DNA of 64,000 bases. It comes from Bisbaumannia pacifica. Lineage in GTDB: Bacteria > Pseudomonadota > Gammaproteobacteria > Pseudomonadales > Halomonadaceae. Location: contig NZ_BJUK01000005.1 of the NCBI RefSeq assembly GCF_007989625.1, forward strand, positions 62,001-126,000. The letters are read 5' to 3'. The notes beneath the pieces are model-generated. The model was not told where the DNA came from and did no database searches. It saw only the letters and a program-made list of their open reading frames with translations. Positions 22,858 to 32,043 of this stretch are shown one piece after another. A program made the position numbers and the translations under genes. Each line of letters starts with the position of its first letter. Within the stretch, counting starts at the first letter, position 1.

Positions 22858-23256
22858 GGCTCTATACACACTCTCTTGGCCCGCTTCCTGGTTGGGGCAA
22901 GGCCCAAGCGGGCGGTGGTTTTGAGGAAGGGCTCGGCCGTTTGCCAAGTCGGCACGACTCCATTCCTACCAGTCGCGCGGGGTGGATTATAGGGACAAGG
23001 GCTAATCATGACAAACCTAAGCGTGTCGAACACGACCATGGTTTAGCCTTGACCGTCACCACCAGAAGCGCACAATGATGCAGGGCAGCAACATCTATAC
23101 AGATATCATACAAAAACAACTTTATGTATAGCCAAGGGGCCTTTCGGCTAATTGACAATCCCCGACACGCTTCTATAGTGGGCGAACTTTTTACGCCAGC
23201 ATGGCAAGCGAGACAACGACTTATCGTCCGAAACGAAAGAGATAGAGGAGGCCGGC
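22858..23256. promoter_or_regulatory. Divergent sdhC / gltA regulatory region
   Basis: A 399-base gap without a gene. Toward gltA there is a good sigma70 promoter: TTGACA (23152-23157), 16-base spacer, TATAGT (23174-23179), and a ribosome site AGAGGAGG before the gltA ATG. Around 23085-23135 the DNA is unusually A+T-rich, with several TATAC/GTATA elements on both strands, and probably holds the sdhC promoter, but no single pair of boxes stands out. No ArcA- or Crp-like site could be assigned by eye. Confidence 0.65.
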
Positions 23257-24543
23257 ATGGCTGACAGGAAAGCGCAGTTGACGATCGAAGGGCTGGACAA
23301 GGTAATCGAGCTGCCTGTCTATTCCGGCACCGTCGGCCCCGACGTGGTCGATGTCCGCGGCCTGGGGGCCGAGGGCGTTTTCACCTATGACCCCGGCTTC
23401 ATGGCCACATCCTCCTGCCAATCCGCCATCACCTATATCGATGGCGCCAAGGGCGTGTTGCTGCACCGCGGCTACCCCATCGACCAGCTGGCCAAGCACT
23501 CCAACTACGTGGAGCTCTGCTACCTGCTGCTCAACGGCGAGCGCCCCTCGAAGGAGGAGTACCAGACCTTCGAGCGCACCATCCGCAACCACACCATGGT
23601 CCACGAGCAGCTGGCCAACTTCTACAAGGGCTTCCGTCGCGACGCCCACCCCATGTCGATCCTATGCGGCGTGGTCGGCGGCCTGGCGGCCTTCTATCAC
23701 GACCACCTGGACATCACCCGCGAGGAGGACCGGCAGATCAGTGCCATTCGCCTGATCGCCAAGATGCCGACGCTGGCGGCCATGTGCTACAAGTACAACA
23801 TCGGCCAGCCCTTCAACTATCCGCGTAACGATATGAGCTACGCGGAAAACTTCCTCTACATGATGTTCAGCAACCCCTGCGAGGAGTACCAGATCAATCC
23901 GGTCTTCGCCAAGGCCATGGATCGCATTTTCATGCTCCACGCGGACCACGAGCAGAACGCCTCCACCTCCACGGTGCGCCTGGCCGGCTCCACCGGCGCC
24001 AACCCCTTCGCCTGCATCAGCGCCGGCATCGCCGCCCTCTGGGGCCCCGCCCACGGCGGCGCCAACGAGGCGGTGCTGAACATGCTCGACGAGATCGGCG
24101 ACGACTCCGAGGAGAACATCCAGCGCTTTATCGACAAGGCCAAGGACAAGGACGACCCCTTCCGCCTGATGGGCTTCGGTCACCGGGTCTACCGCAACTT
24201 CGACCCCCGCGCCAAGGTGATGAAGGAGACTTGCGACGAGGTGCTGGGACAGCTGGGCCTGGCCGACGACCCGCAGCTGCGCATCGCCAAGCGCCTGGAG
24301 GAGATCGCCTTGGAGGACGAGTACTTCGTCAAGCGCAAGCTCTACCCCAATGTCGACTTCTACTCCGGCATCATCCTCAAGGCGATCGGCATCCCCACCA
24401 ACATGTTCACGGTAATCTTCGCCATGTCGCGCACCATCGGCTGGATCTCCCACTGGCACGAGATGATCAGCGGCGACTACAAGATCGGCCGCCCGCGTCA
24501 GCTCTATATCGGTCATCCGCAACGCGATTACCCCACCGAGTAA
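23257..24543 (+). CDS. gltA: Citrate synthase
   Basis: 428 residues, type II (hexameric, NADH-sensitive in relatives). Catalytic residues are in [12 protein letters not shown] (His266), [14 protein letters not shown] (His309) and PNVDFYSG (Asp367). It condenses oxaloacetate with acetyl-CoA. It is divergent from sdhCDAB-sucABlpdCD, so the whole region is one TCA locus. It ends at a strong terminator. Confidence 0.97.
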   Translation: MADRKAQLTIEGLDKVIELPVYSGTVGPDVVDVRGLGAEGVFTYDPGFMATSSCQSAITYIDGAKGVLLHRGYPIDQLAKHSNYVELCYLLLNGERPSKEEYQTFERTIRNHTMVHEQLANFYKGFRRDAHPMSILCGVVGGLAAFYHDHLDITREEDRQISAIRLIAKMPTLAAMCYKYNIGQPFNYPRNDMSYAENFLYMMFSNPCEEYQINPVFAKAMDRIFMLHADHEQNASTSTVRLAGSTGANPFACISAGIAALWGPAHGGANEAVLNMLDEIGDDSEENIQRFIDKAKDKDDPFRLMGFGHRVYRNFDPRAKVMKETCDEVLGQLGLADDPQLRIAKRLEEIALEDEYFVKRKLYPNVDFYSGIILKAIGIPTNMFTVIFAMSRTIGWISHWHEMISGDYKIGRPRQLYIGHPQRDYPTE

Positions 24544-24567
24544 GCGCCAGCGCAGCACGCACCACGG

Positions 24568-24600
24568 AAGGCCGCCCCAAGGGCGGCCTTCTGTGTTTTA
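24568..24600 (+). terminator. Rho-independent terminator of gltA
   Basis: AAGGCCGCCC (24568-24577), a CAA loop and GGGCGGCCTT (24581-24590) form a perfect 10-bp stem. It is followed by CTGTGTTTTA. Confidence 0.8.
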
Positions 24601-24629
24601 CCCCACCAACCACGAAAAGGAGTCGCCCG

Positions 24630-25511
24630 ATGGCGTCCACCCCCTCCACCGTCGCCTTTATCGGCCTGGGCGTGATGGGTTACCCCATGGCCGGGCATCT
24701 GGCCAGGGCGGGCCTAGAGGTCCGCGTTTACAACCGCAGCGCGGCCAAGGCCGAGGCCTTCGTCGCCGAACATGGCGGCAGTCACCACGCCACCCCCCGC
24801 GACGCCGCCATTGGCGCCGACCTGGTACTGGTCTGCGTCGGCAATGACGACGACGTGCGCCAGGTCACTCGCGGCGAGCAGGGCGCCCTCGAGGGCATGG
24901 CGCCGGGCAGCCTGCTGGTGGATCACACCACCGCCTCGGCGAGCCTGGCCCAGGAGCTCGACGCCGCCTGCCGCGAGGCCGGCGTCGACTTCCTCGACGC
25001 CCCGGTCTCGGGGGGCCAGCAGGGCGCCGAGAACGGCGCCCTGACCATCATGTGCGGTGGCGAGGCCGAGGCCTTCGCCCGGGTCGAGACGACCCTAGCC
25101 CACTACGCCAAGGCGGTGACCCATATGGGCCCCGCCGGCAGCGGTCAGCTCACCAAGATGGTCAACCAGATCTGCGTGGCCGGCGTCGTCCAGGGCCTGG
25201 CGGAGGGCCTCCACCTGGCCGAGAAGGCGGACCTGGACCCGCAGCGGGTGATCGAGGTGATCTCCCAGGGCGCCGCCGGCTCCTGGCAGATGGACCACCG
25301 CCACCGCACCATGATCGAGGGCGACTACGACCACGGCTTCGCGGTGGACTGGATGCGCAAAGACCTGGCCATCTGCCTCGACCAGGCCCGGGAACTGGGG
25401 GCTCGCCTGCCGCTGACCGCCCTGGTGGATCAGTTCTATGGCGACGTTCAGGCGATGGGCGGTGGCCGCTGGGATACCTCGTCGCTACTCAAGCGATTGC
25501 AGCGCGACTGA
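24630..25511 (+). CDS. 3-hydroxyisobutyrate dehydrogenase family NAD(P)-dependent oxidoreductase
   Basis: 293 residues, preceded by an AAGGAG ribosome site. N-terminal Rossmann motif GLGVMG (12-17), the family signature DAPVSGGQQGAENGALTIM, catalytic lysine in GQLTKMVNQ (Lys176) and the C-terminal helical domain are present. The family reduces or oxidises beta-hydroxyacids (3-hydroxyisobutyrate, tartronate semialdehyde, succinic semialdehyde). The substrate cannot be assigned. It is a single gene between the gltA terminator and a long hairpin. Confidence 0.85.
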   Translation: MASTPSTVAFIGLGVMGYPMAGHLARAGLEVRVYNRSAAKAEAFVAEHGGSHHATPRDAAIGADLVLVCVGNDDDVRQVTRGEQGALEGMAPGSLLVDHTTASASLAQELDAACREAGVDFLDAPVSGGQQGAENGALTIMCGGEAEAFARVETTLAHYAKAVTHMGPAGSGQLTKMVNQICVAGVVQGLAEGLHLAEKADLDPQRVIEVISQGAAGSWQMDHRHRTMIEGDYDHGFAVDWMRKDLAICLDQARELGARLPLTALVDQFYGDVQAMGGGRWDTSSLLKRLQRD

Positions 25512-25525
25512 CTCGCTCCTCAGGG

Positions 25526-25557
25526 GCCATCCGCCGCCCCGCGGGGCGGCGGATGGC
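25526..25557. other. Perfect 15-bp inverted repeat after the oxidoreductase gene
   Basis: GCCATCCGCCGCCCC (25526-25540) and GGGGCGGCGGATGGC (25543-25557) surround a 2-base loop. No T tract follows, so it may be a Rho-type 3' end structure or a palindromic repeat element rather than a classic intrinsic terminator. Confidence 0.6.
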
Positions 25558-25607
25558 AGCGCCCCGCCCGGGGCCTGAGATCCCACGCCCTTCTCACGCA
25601 CCGGCCC

Positions 25608-25802
25608 TTATCCCCAGGCCACGGCTTTTCCACACAAACTGTGGATAAGGCTGTTCAAAACCTTGAGAAAAGAGCCAGCAGGCGCCATGACAAGGGGGTT
25701 ACGCTTAGATTGATCAATTTTTATCCATTTATAAGCTATTGATTTTAAAAGGATAAAATAAGAATCCCCGCAACCATGCGGCTCGATGCCGGGTTGTGCA
25801 CA
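25608..25802. other. DnaA-box cluster beside an A+T-rich stretch (origin-like)
   Basis: The 467-base gap 25512-25978 has no gene. It holds a perfect DnaA box TGTGGATAA (25640-25648, reverse) and single-mismatch boxes TTATCCCCA (25608-25616), TTTTCCACA (25626-25634) and TTGTGCACA (25794-25802). Between them lies a strikingly A+T-rich segment (about 25700-25765) with a GATC site and another weak box, TTATCCATT (25721-25729). The layout resembles a replication origin with its unwinding element. No dnaA or gidA neighbour is present, so it may be a DnaA-binding or titration site instead. Confidence 0.45.
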
Positions 25803-25930
25803 GGGTGACAGAAGGATGACAGCCGAGGTGGACAACTCAAGAGGGTTGTCAAGCCCGAGCAGGGAGAATTCGAGGAGAAGCCGGCTGGAAAGCTCCCGCA
25901 TGGATCGGGGCCGACCCGGAATCGAGAGAC

Positions 25931-25950
25931 AAAAAAAACGCCTTTCGGCG
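25931..25950 (-). terminator. Terminator of the tRNA transcript
   Basis: Read on the minus strand, CGCC-GAAA-GGCG is followed by a run of eight T residues, about 30 bases beyond the tRNA-Glu 3' end. Confidence 0.8.
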
Positions 25951-25978
25951 CCGGTCTTGCTTGGAGTGATGTGGAAAG

Positions 25979-26054
25979 TGGCGTCCCATAGGGGGTTCGA
26001 ACCCCTGTTACCGCCGTGAAAGGGCGGTGTCCTAGACCACTAGACGAATGGGAC
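25979..26054 (-). tRNA. tRNA-Glu (anticodon TTC)
   Basis: 76 bases with encoded CCA. The acceptor stem GTCCCAT/ATGGGAC is perfect. The anticodon loop CTTTCAC lies between CCGCC and GGCGG, and the T-loop is GGTTCGAACC. It is 24 bases downstream of tRNA-Ala in the same transcript. Confidence 0.96.
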
Positions 26055-26078
26055 GCATCTTCCAGACTCTCGAGATGG

Positions 26079-26154
26079 TGGTGGAGCCTAGCGGGATCGA
26101 ACCGCTGACCTCAACACTGCCAGTGTTGCGCTCTCCCAGCTGAGCTAAGGCCCC
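26079..26154 (-). tRNA. tRNA-Ala (anticodon GGC)
   Basis: 76 bases with encoded CCA. The acceptor GGGGCCT pairs with AGGCTCC (one G-U). The anticodon loop CTGGCAG lies between CAACA and TGTTG, and the T-loop is GGTTCGATCC. Confidence 0.96.
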
Positions 26155-26380
26155 GCATCTCGTGAAGACGAGGCGTATAGTACTGATCTCCCTCGCCTTC
26201 GTCAACAGTAAAACGTCAATTTCCTGCTGCGCTCGCGCCCTTTGTGAAAAGCTGGCCGCCGGCGGTGCCGGTGCGCCGGCCCGGTCGTCTCCCATGTAGC
26301 GGGCTACACTCCGGGAGCTGCGCTCCGGCGGCGACCAGCCTAACTTCGCTCGCGACGGAAATATGACGCCTTCCCGTCCT

Positions 26381-27874
26381 TTACTTGAGCTCGCGGAATT
26401 CCTTCTCCAGGCGCTTGGCCTGCTTCTTGGAGACGCCCCCCAGCACGGCGATGGCGTGGCGCAGCCGGGCGCGGGTCATGTCCGAGCCGAGGATCGCCAT
26501 GGCATCCAGTACCGAGGTGGAAGTGGCGGAGCCGGTCACGGCGATAAACACCGGCGCCAGGAAGGCCTTCATCTTCAGCTCGAAGACCTCGGCCAGGGCC
26601 TTGACCTCCACCAGCAGGCTCTCCTTGTCCCAGCGCGAGACGCCTTCCAGGCGCCACACCAGGAACTGCAGCAGGCGCACCAGCTCGTCGCGCTCCAGCT
26701 TGACGCTCGCGAAGCTGGACTCATCGATGGCCGGCAGGCCGGAGAAGAAGTGGCCGGCCAGCGGCATCACCTCGGAGAGGGTCTCCACCCGCGGGCGCAC
26801 CTGGGGCAGGATCTCGCGTACATAGGCCTCGTTGAAGGCCCAGTCGCGTAGCGCCTGGAGGAAGGCGTCGTCGTCCAGGTCCTCGCGAATATAGAGGCCG
26901 TTGAGCCAGGTCAGCTTCTCCAGGTCGAAGACCGGCCCGCCCAGGGAGACCCGCTCGACATCGAAGTGGGCCATCATCTCATCGAGGGAGAACTTCTCCC
27001 GCTCGTCGGGCATCGACCAGCCCATGCGGCCCAGGTAGTTGGTCACCGCCTGGGGCAGGAAACCCATGCGCCGGTAGTAGTTGATGGAGGTCGGGTTCTT
27101 GCGCTTGGAGAGCTTCGACTTGTCCGGGTTGCGCAGCAGCGGCATATGGCACAGCTCCGGCATCTCCCAGCCGAAGTACTCGTAGAGCAGCTGATGCTTG
27201 GGGGCGGAGTTGATCCACTCCTCGCCACGCAGCACATGGGTGATGCCCATCAGGTGGTCGTCCACCACGTTGGCCAGGTGGTAGGTGGGCATGCCGTCGG
27301 ACTTGAGCAGGATCTGGGCATCCACCTGGGCCCAGTCCACCTCGATCACCCCGCGCAGGCGATCCTTGACCCGGCAGGTGCCCTCGGTGGGGACCCGCAT
27401 GCGCACCACATAGGGCCAGCCCTCCCGCTCGCGGCGCGCCGCCTCTTCCTCGGGCAGGGCCAGGTCGGCGGGCTTGAGGGCCATCTGCAGGCCGGCGGCC
27501 TTGCGCGTCTCGCGCAGCTCGTCGAGCTCCTCGCTGGTGCGGTAGCACTTGAAGGCGTGGCCGGCGTCGAGCAACTGGCGGGCGTACTCGGCGTAGATAT
27601 CGCCCCGCTCGCTCTGCCGATAGGGCCCATGGGGGCCGCCCACGTCGGGCCCCTCGTCCCACTCCAGGCCCAGCCAGCGCAGGGAATCGAGGATCATCTG
27701 CTCCGACTCGGGGGTGGAGCGCTCGCGGTCGGTGTCCTCGATGCGCAGGATGAACTGTCCGCCCTGCTGGCGGGCGAAGCAGAGGTTGAACAGGGCGATA
27801 TAGGCGGTGCCCACATGGGGGTCGCCGGTGGGGGACGGCGCGATACGGGTACGTACGGTCATCTCGGAATCCAT
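26381..27874 (-). CDS. gltX: Glutamyl-tRNA synthetase
   Basis: 497 residues from the ATG at 27872-27874; a second ATG at 27860-27862 ([18 protein letters not shown]) gives 493 residues and matches relatives equally well. The class I signatures are PHVG (HIGH-type, residues 19-22) and KLSKR (KMSKS-type, about 253-257). The anticodon-binding helical domain follows. It charges tRNA-Glu, whose gene lies just downstream on the same strand. The 226-base gap 26155-26380 between the tRNAs and gltX shows no gene. Confidence 0.96.
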   Translation of the reverse strand: MDSEMTVRTRIAPSPTGDPHVGTAYIALFNLCFARQQGGQFILRIEDTDRERSTPESEQMILDSLRWLGLEWDEGPDVGGPHGPYRQSERGDIYAEYARQLLDAGHAFKCYRTSEELDELRETRKAAGLQMALKPADLALPEEEAARREREGWPYVVRMRVPTEGTCRVKDRLRGVIEVDWAQVDAQILLKSDGMPTYHLANVVDDHLMGITHVLRGEEWINSAPKHQLLYEYFGWEMPELCHMPLLRNPDKSKLSKRKNPTSINYYRRMGFLPQAVTNYLGRMGWSMPDEREKFSLDEMMAHFDVERVSLGGPVFDLEKLTWLNGLYIREDLDDDAFLQALRDWAFNEAYVREILPQVRPRVETLSEVMPLAGHFFSGLPAIDESSFASVKLERDELVRLLQFLVWRLEGVSRWDKESLLVEVKALAEVFELKMKAFLAPVFIAVTGSATSTSVLDAMAILGSDMTRARLRHAIAVLGGVSKKQAKRLEKEFRELK

Positions 27875-27994
27875 TGGCTAGAGAGGTGATGTCCTGGAGG
27901 GCGATTATACGCACTCGTCCCCTCTCCAGCAGCCATCGGAACCCGGCCCCGCCGCGGCGGTCTCCACAGGAGTCCACTGCCACGAGGAACACCT

Positions 27995-28735
27995 ATGCTA
28001 GCCAACCTGCCCGACGGCTTCACCGCCCTGGTGACCGGCGCCTCGGGGGCCATCGGCGGCGCCGTGATTCGGGCGCTGCTGGCCGATTCCCGCCCCGCTC
28101 GGGTGATCGCCGTCAGCCGCCGGCCCGCCCCCCACACCCTCGCCGATGCCCGCCTGACCTGGGTCGAGGCCGAGGTGGCGAGCGAAGCGGGACGCCGGGC
28201 CATCGCCGAGGCCCTGGGCGATATGCCCCTGCACCTCTGGTTCAATGCCATCGGTATCCTGCACGAGGGCGAGACCTTTCCGGAAAAGCGCCTGGAGGAG
28301 CTCGATGAAGCCGCCTTGCAGCACCTCTATCGGGTCAATGCGATCACCCCGGCGCTGCTGCTCAAGACGCTGCACCCGCACCTCAAGGGAGATCACCCGG
28401 CCATCGTCGCCAGCCTCTCGGCGCGGGTCGGCTCCATCGCGGACAACCGCTTGGGGGGATGGTATGGCTACCGGGCCAGCAAGGCCGCCCATAACATGCT
28501 GATGCGCACCGCCGCCGTGGAGCTCAAGCGGCTGAATGCGCAGAGTTGTGTGCTCTGCCTGCACCCCGGCACCACCGACAGCGCCCTCTCCCGCCCCTTC
28601 CAGGCCCGGGTGCCCGAGGGCAAGCTGTTCACTCCCGACTTCGTCGCCGAGCGGCTGCTCGAGGTCATCGGTCAGCGCCGCGCCGAGGAGAGCGGCAGCT
28701 TCTGGGACTGGGCCGGCGAGCCCATCCCCTGGTAG
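27995..28735 (+). CDS. Short-chain dehydrogenase/reductase
   Basis: 246 residues. The nucleotide site TGASGAIGG (14-22), the NAIG stretch in place of NNAG, the catalytic YRASK (Tyr159-x3-Lys163) and a serine two turns earlier (SLSARVGSI) are present. It resembles C-factor-like SDR proteins of pseudomonads. Substrate unknown. It is divergent from gltX and convergent with the LysR gene, 12 bases away. Confidence 0.82.
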   Translation: MLANLPDGFTALVTGASGAIGGAVIRALLADSRPARVIAVSRRPAPHTLADARLTWVEAEVASEAGRRAIAEALGDMPLHLWFNAIGILHEGETFPEKRLEELDEAALQHLYRVNAITPALLLKTLHPHLKGDHPAIVASLSARVGSIADNRLGGWYGYRASKAAHNMLMRTAAVELKRLNAQSCVLCLHPGTTDSALSRPFQARVPEGKLFTPDFVAERLLEVIGQRRAEESGSFWDWAGEPIPW

Positions 28736-28747
28736 GAGCGGAGTGCC

Positions 28748-29647
28748 CTACAGCACCAGGTGCTCGTGGAACCAGTCGGTGATGAAATCCAGGTAGGCCC
28801 GGGTCTTGTCGGGGAGGTACTTGCGGGAGCGGAACAACACCAGCATGCTGCCGTGCTCGTTCCAGTAGGGCTGCAACAGCGGCACCAGGCGCCCCTCCTC
28901 CACCGCGGCGCGCGCCGCGAAGGTCGGCAGGTAGGCCAGGCCGAAGCCCGCCTTGGCGGCCTCCACCACCCCCAGCAGGTTATTGATCACCAGCCGCGAA
29001 TGGGGCTCCACGTCCAGGGGCTGCCCATTGAGCGAGAAGCGCCAATGGGCGCCCAGGTCGTAGTTGCCGTAGAAGACGGTGTCATGCCGGGCGATATCCT
29101 GGGGGTGGTGCAGCGGCTGGTGGATTCGCGCCAGGTAATCCGGCGCCGCATAGAGGCCATAGACCACCTTGCATAGCGGCCGCGAGACCAGACTGGAAGG
29201 CGGCAGCGGGCCCATGCGGATGGCCAGGTCCACGGCGTCGTCGATGGGCTCGAAACGCTGATCCTCGAGCAGGATCTCCACCGCCACGTCCGGATAACGG
29301 CGCATGAAAGCGGTGGTCGGCTCGGCCAGGTACATGAACCCGAAGCTGACCTGGGCACTTACCTTGAGCTGGCCGCGGGGCCGCGCCGTCACCGACTGTA
29401 CCTGGGCCTCCGCGGCGGCCAGCTCCTCGCGGATGCGCAGGCCGTGCTCGTAGTAGATCTGTCCCGCCTCGGTCAGGTGCAGTGAGCGGGTGGAACGGTT
29501 GAGCAGGCTAACGCCCAGCTCCTCTTCCAGGGCCGCCACCCGCTTGGAGGCCAGCGACTTGGAGATGCCCAGGCGGCGTGCCGCGGCGGTAAAACTGCCG
29601 CTACGCACGACCTCCACGAAAACCTTGAGCGCATCCAGGGTCGCCAC
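28748..29647 (-). CDS. LysR-family transcriptional regulator
   Basis: 299 residues with the standard LysR N-terminal helix-turn-helix (FVEVVRSGSFTAAARRLGIS, KRVAALEEELGVSLLNRSTR) and the C-terminal effector-binding fold. It resembles the CrgA/YafC-like subgroup. A perfect 19-base palindrome 48 bases before its start is a likely autoregulatory site. No divergent structural gene lies beside it, so its targets are unknown; the convergent SDR gene could be one. Confidence 0.88.
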   Translation of the reverse strand: MATLDALKVFVEVVRSGSFTAAARRLGISKSLASKRVAALEEELGVSLLNRSTRSLHLTEAGQIYYEHGLRIREELAAAEAQVQSVTARPRGQLKVSAQVSFGFMYLAEPTTAFMRRYPDVAVEILLEDQRFEPIDDAVDLAIRMGPLPPSSLVSRPLCKVVYGLYAAPDYLARIHQPLHHPQDIARHDTVFYGNYDLGAHWRFSLNGQPLDVEPHSRLVINNLLGVVEAAKAGFGLAYLPTFAARAAVEEGRLVPLLQPYWNEHGSMLVLFRSRKYLPDKTRAYLDFITDWFHEHLVL

Positions 29648-29694
29648 CGCGGCCTCTCCTCTATCGGGCTCCCACCGAGCCTGTGTTCAGGAAA

Positions 29695-29713
29695 TGTTTC
29701 CATTATGGAAACA
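29695..29713. promoter_or_regulatory. Perfect 19-base palindrome upstream of the LysR gene
   Basis: TGTTTCCAT-T-ATGGAAACA has nine-base arms. Its position and symmetry suit a LysR-type dimer site for autoregulation. Confidence 0.6.
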
Positions 29714-29763
29714 CTAGTTTTCGATTGTACCCACTTATTCCGCAAATGCCGACTGACTATACT

Positions 29764-29912
29764 GGCCCTGCCTGCCGAGACGAGCCGCTGCTCCCTCGAC
29801 GGGTCAACGCCATCGGGCCGGTCACGGCCGGCCTGGATGACGCCTTCAGTGCATATTTGCTTTGCGCGCTGCCGGATGTTGATCGACAACCGGCGCGCTT
29901 TTCTTTTTGCTC
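29764..29912 (+). ncRNA. Candidate small RNA in the LysR-XRE intergenic region
   Basis: In the 419-base gap 29648-30066, a TATACT box (29758-29763) precedes about 150 bases without a credible reading frame. This stretch contains a GGCCG/CGGCC hairpin and ends in a stem (GCGCGC-TGCCGG with CCGG-CGCGC, two-base bulge, near 29872-29903) followed by TTTTCTTTTT. The -35 box is poor. This is a weak inference from promoter-like and terminator-like ends. Confidence 0.3.
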
Positions 29913-30066
29913 CTGCCCCCTGTCCAGCCCCCCGGAACAAACGCAACTTAACGCATCCGTCGTTGTCACAGCAGCGGTGTCGACTTATCGTTGACCCTTC
30001 GTGGTCGGCCCCCTGGGCCCCGATACGCCGCAACCTTCCCCCTTTTCACGCTGACGAGAGACTTCG

Positions 30067-30582
30067 ATGGAATCGCTCGGTCCCCGAATCAAGCAGCTTC
30101 GTTTACACGCCCAGCTCAACAAGGCCGCCCTGGCTCGCCGGGTCGGCGTCTCCGATGTCACCATCTCCTACTGGGAATCGGGTGCCATCAAGCAGATCGG
30201 TCACGAGCGCCTGGTAGCCCTGGCCGAGGCCCTGGGCTGTCCGTTGAGCCAGTTGCTGGATGATGGCGCCCTCGGTGGCCAGCAGCCGCTGCGCCTCTCC
30301 CACCACCTGCCGCTACCCTGGAGCGCTCAGGGCGCCCCGACCCTGATGCTCGACGGCGAGAAGGCCGCCGCTTACCTGGTCGCAGCGGCCGGCGACGAGG
30401 CCTTCGAGGCCCTACCTGCCGGCGCACTGGCCGCCATCCGGCCACTCAGCCTCTTTCAGGGAGCGGGACTCTATCTGGTGGAAGTCGAGGGACGACTGGA
30501 CCTGTATCGCCTGGAGGCCGAGCCCGAGGGACTCGACCTGCATGGCAAGGTGGTAGCGCGCTGGGCCCGCCTCGAGGAGTGA
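30067..30582 (+). CDS. XRE-family helix-turn-helix regulator
   Basis: 171 residues. The N-terminal lambda-repressor-like helix-turn-helix (about 5-65) has LNKAALARRVGVSDVTISYWESG. The C-terminal part (about 80-171) resembles the beta-rich LexA/S24-like domain but has no clear catalytic Ser-Lys pair. It is a single gene, convergent with the lipoprotein gene. Targets unknown. Confidence 0.75.
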   Translation: MESLGPRIKQLRLHAQLNKAALARRVGVSDVTISYWESGAIKQIGHERLVALAEALGCPLSQLLDDGALGGQQPLRLSHHLPLPWSAQGAPTLMLDGEKAAAYLVAAAGDEAFEALPAGALAAIRPLSLFQGAGLYLVEVEGRLDLYRLEAEPEGLDLHGKVVARWARLEE

Positions 30583-30591
30583 CCCCCGCAC

Positions 30592-31149
30592 TCAGCGATG
30601 GCTCAGCTCATAGGGGACCTGGTATTCGATGACTCGCCCCAGCCCATGACCGGACTCCCGCACCCAGTCACCACTGAGGTGTTCGCCCCGCTCGCCGATT
30701 AGCGCCCGAACCTCGGGAGGCTGCACGCTGGCCGGGGACATGCTCAGCTGCAGGGTATAGCGGCCCGCCGCCAGGCCGCTGCCGGGCCCGAGGGGCCCCG
30801 CCTCGAAGTTGCCGTCTTCGCCGACCTGGAGGCGCTGACGCCAGCTGACACCGCTGGCCTCGCGAATCACCACCAACTGGAGGCGAGAGCCCTCGGGCAG
30901 GTTGGTCGCCCCGGAAACATCTAGCCGCCGGTCGTCCCGGGGCAGCGCCGAGAGGCTGACACGAATCGGCTCGTCCAGCACCGCGACCGGCTCCGCGGGA
31001 TCGCGGGCGTCGGTCGCCCTAGGGGCCGCGCCTTCACCACCGCCGGCAGTGGATGAAGATGCCGGAGGCTCTGCCTCGCCACCACAACCGGCCACGCTCA
31101 GCAGCAAGGCCATCGCCGCTAGCCAGGACAATCGGCGCCTCGCCTCCAT
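30592..31149 (-). CDS. Putative lipoprotein, unknown function
   Basis: 185 residues. A short basic N-terminus (MEARRRLSW), a hydrophobic core and the lipobox LSVAGC (cysteine 22) predict an outer- or inner-membrane lipoprotein. After a Ser/Gly/Pro-rich linker, the domain from about residue 60 is beta-rich (RRLDVSGATNLPEGSRLQLVV; GRYTLQLSMS), as in small Ig-like or carboxypeptidase-regulatory-like folds. I do not recognise a named family. Confidence 0.65.
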   Translation of the reverse strand: MEARRRLSWLAAMALLLSVAGCGGEAEPPASSSTAGGGEGAAPRATDARDPAEPVAVLDEPIRVSLSALPRDDRRLDVSGATNLPEGSRLQLVVIREASGVSWRQRLQVGEDGNFEAGPLGPGSGLAAGRYTLQLSMSPASVQPPEVRALIGERGEHLSGDWVRESGHGLGRVIEYQVPYELSHR

Positions 31150-31239
31150 GAAATACCTCCCGAGAGTTCAGTGCCTCTCTAGACTACCACCGCCCCCGGT
31201 CGTTCGTTCCAACGCCCCGCGTCGCCGAGCCCCGGGGGC

Positions 31240-31551
31240 TCAGGCATCGGCGCACGCCAGACAGCGGGTGGTATAGGGCAGGGCCATCAGGCGACGCGGA
31301 TCGATGGCTCCACCGCAGCGCTCGCAGGTCTCGCCTTCCCCCGCGTCGAGGCGCGCCAGGGCATGCAGGACCTGCGCCAGCTCATCGCGGGCCTCCCGAT
31401 CCAGGGCCTCCACCACCTCATCGTTCTGTACCTCCCCCGCCTGCTCGCGGCTGTCCTTGTCCAGTACCCGCCGCTGATGGGTCTGATAGCGCGCCAGGCG
31501 CGCCTCCAGGTCATCCCGCAACCGCCTGAGGACCTCGTATCGCTCGCTCAT
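31240..31551 (-). CDS. DksA/TraR-type zinc-finger protein
   Basis: 103 residues from ATG 31549-31551, behind a CGAGGT ribosome site. N-terminal helices (about 1-70) are followed by a zinc finger with Cys76, Cys79, Cys97 and Cys100. It is shorter than DksA (about 150) and lacks the DxxDxA tip of the DksA coiled coil, so it may bind the RNA polymerase secondary channel differently or not at all. Function inferred from the family only. Confidence 0.78.
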   Translation of the reverse strand: MSERYEVLRRLRDDLEARLARYQTHQRRVLDKDSREQAGEVQNDEVVEALDREARDELAQVLHALARLDAGEGETCERCGGAIDPRRLMALPYTTRCLACADA

Positions 31552-31624
31552 GCTGACCTCGCACTCTCTGGGTTCCTTGTGGTGATAGCACAACGGCACC
31601 GCATCGATCCTGTCCTGAGTCAAC

Positions 31625-31819
31625 TCAAGCGGGATCGCCGATCACGCCCAGCCACAGCAACACGGCCACGAAGGCCATGGCCAGCCCGAAGGCCAGGCCC
31701 ATGGCCAGCAGTTGACGTAACAGCCAGGGCTGGCCCCGCCGCCCCAGGGCGATGGAGATACCCAACCAGGCAGCCACGAAGATCACGAACATAGCGGCAC
31801 TCGCCAGGGACTCGGCCAT
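31625..31819 (-). CDS. Small two-helix membrane protein
   Basis: 64 residues from the ATG at 31817-31819, behind GAGGAGA. Two hydrophobic helices (about 6-24 and 36-60) are separated by a short basic loop (GRRGQPWLLRQ). No family is recognised. The ribosome site and clean helix pattern favour a real gene. It is followed on the same strand by the DksA-like gene, 73 bases away. Confidence 0.5.
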   Translation of the reverse strand: MAESLASAAMFVIFVAAWLGISIALGRRGQPWLLRQLLAMGLAFGLAMAFVAVLLWLGVIGDPA

Positions 31820-32043
31820 CTCTCGTCTCCTCAATCATTCCACGGAGGCGCCGTTATACCCAGCCGGCTCCGCCCAAGCCAGCCGCCGTCGCCCATAGCC
31901 CCTATCCGCCCACGGCATACGCCGGCCGGTGATGTCCGTCCCTGGGGCAGGCCCCGGCCCTCGCGCCCCGGCAAGCGCTGACTCACCCCTCGCATCCCGC
32001 GGCGGGGCTGGTAGAATGGCTGCCTCTCCCGCTCGACCCCGTG

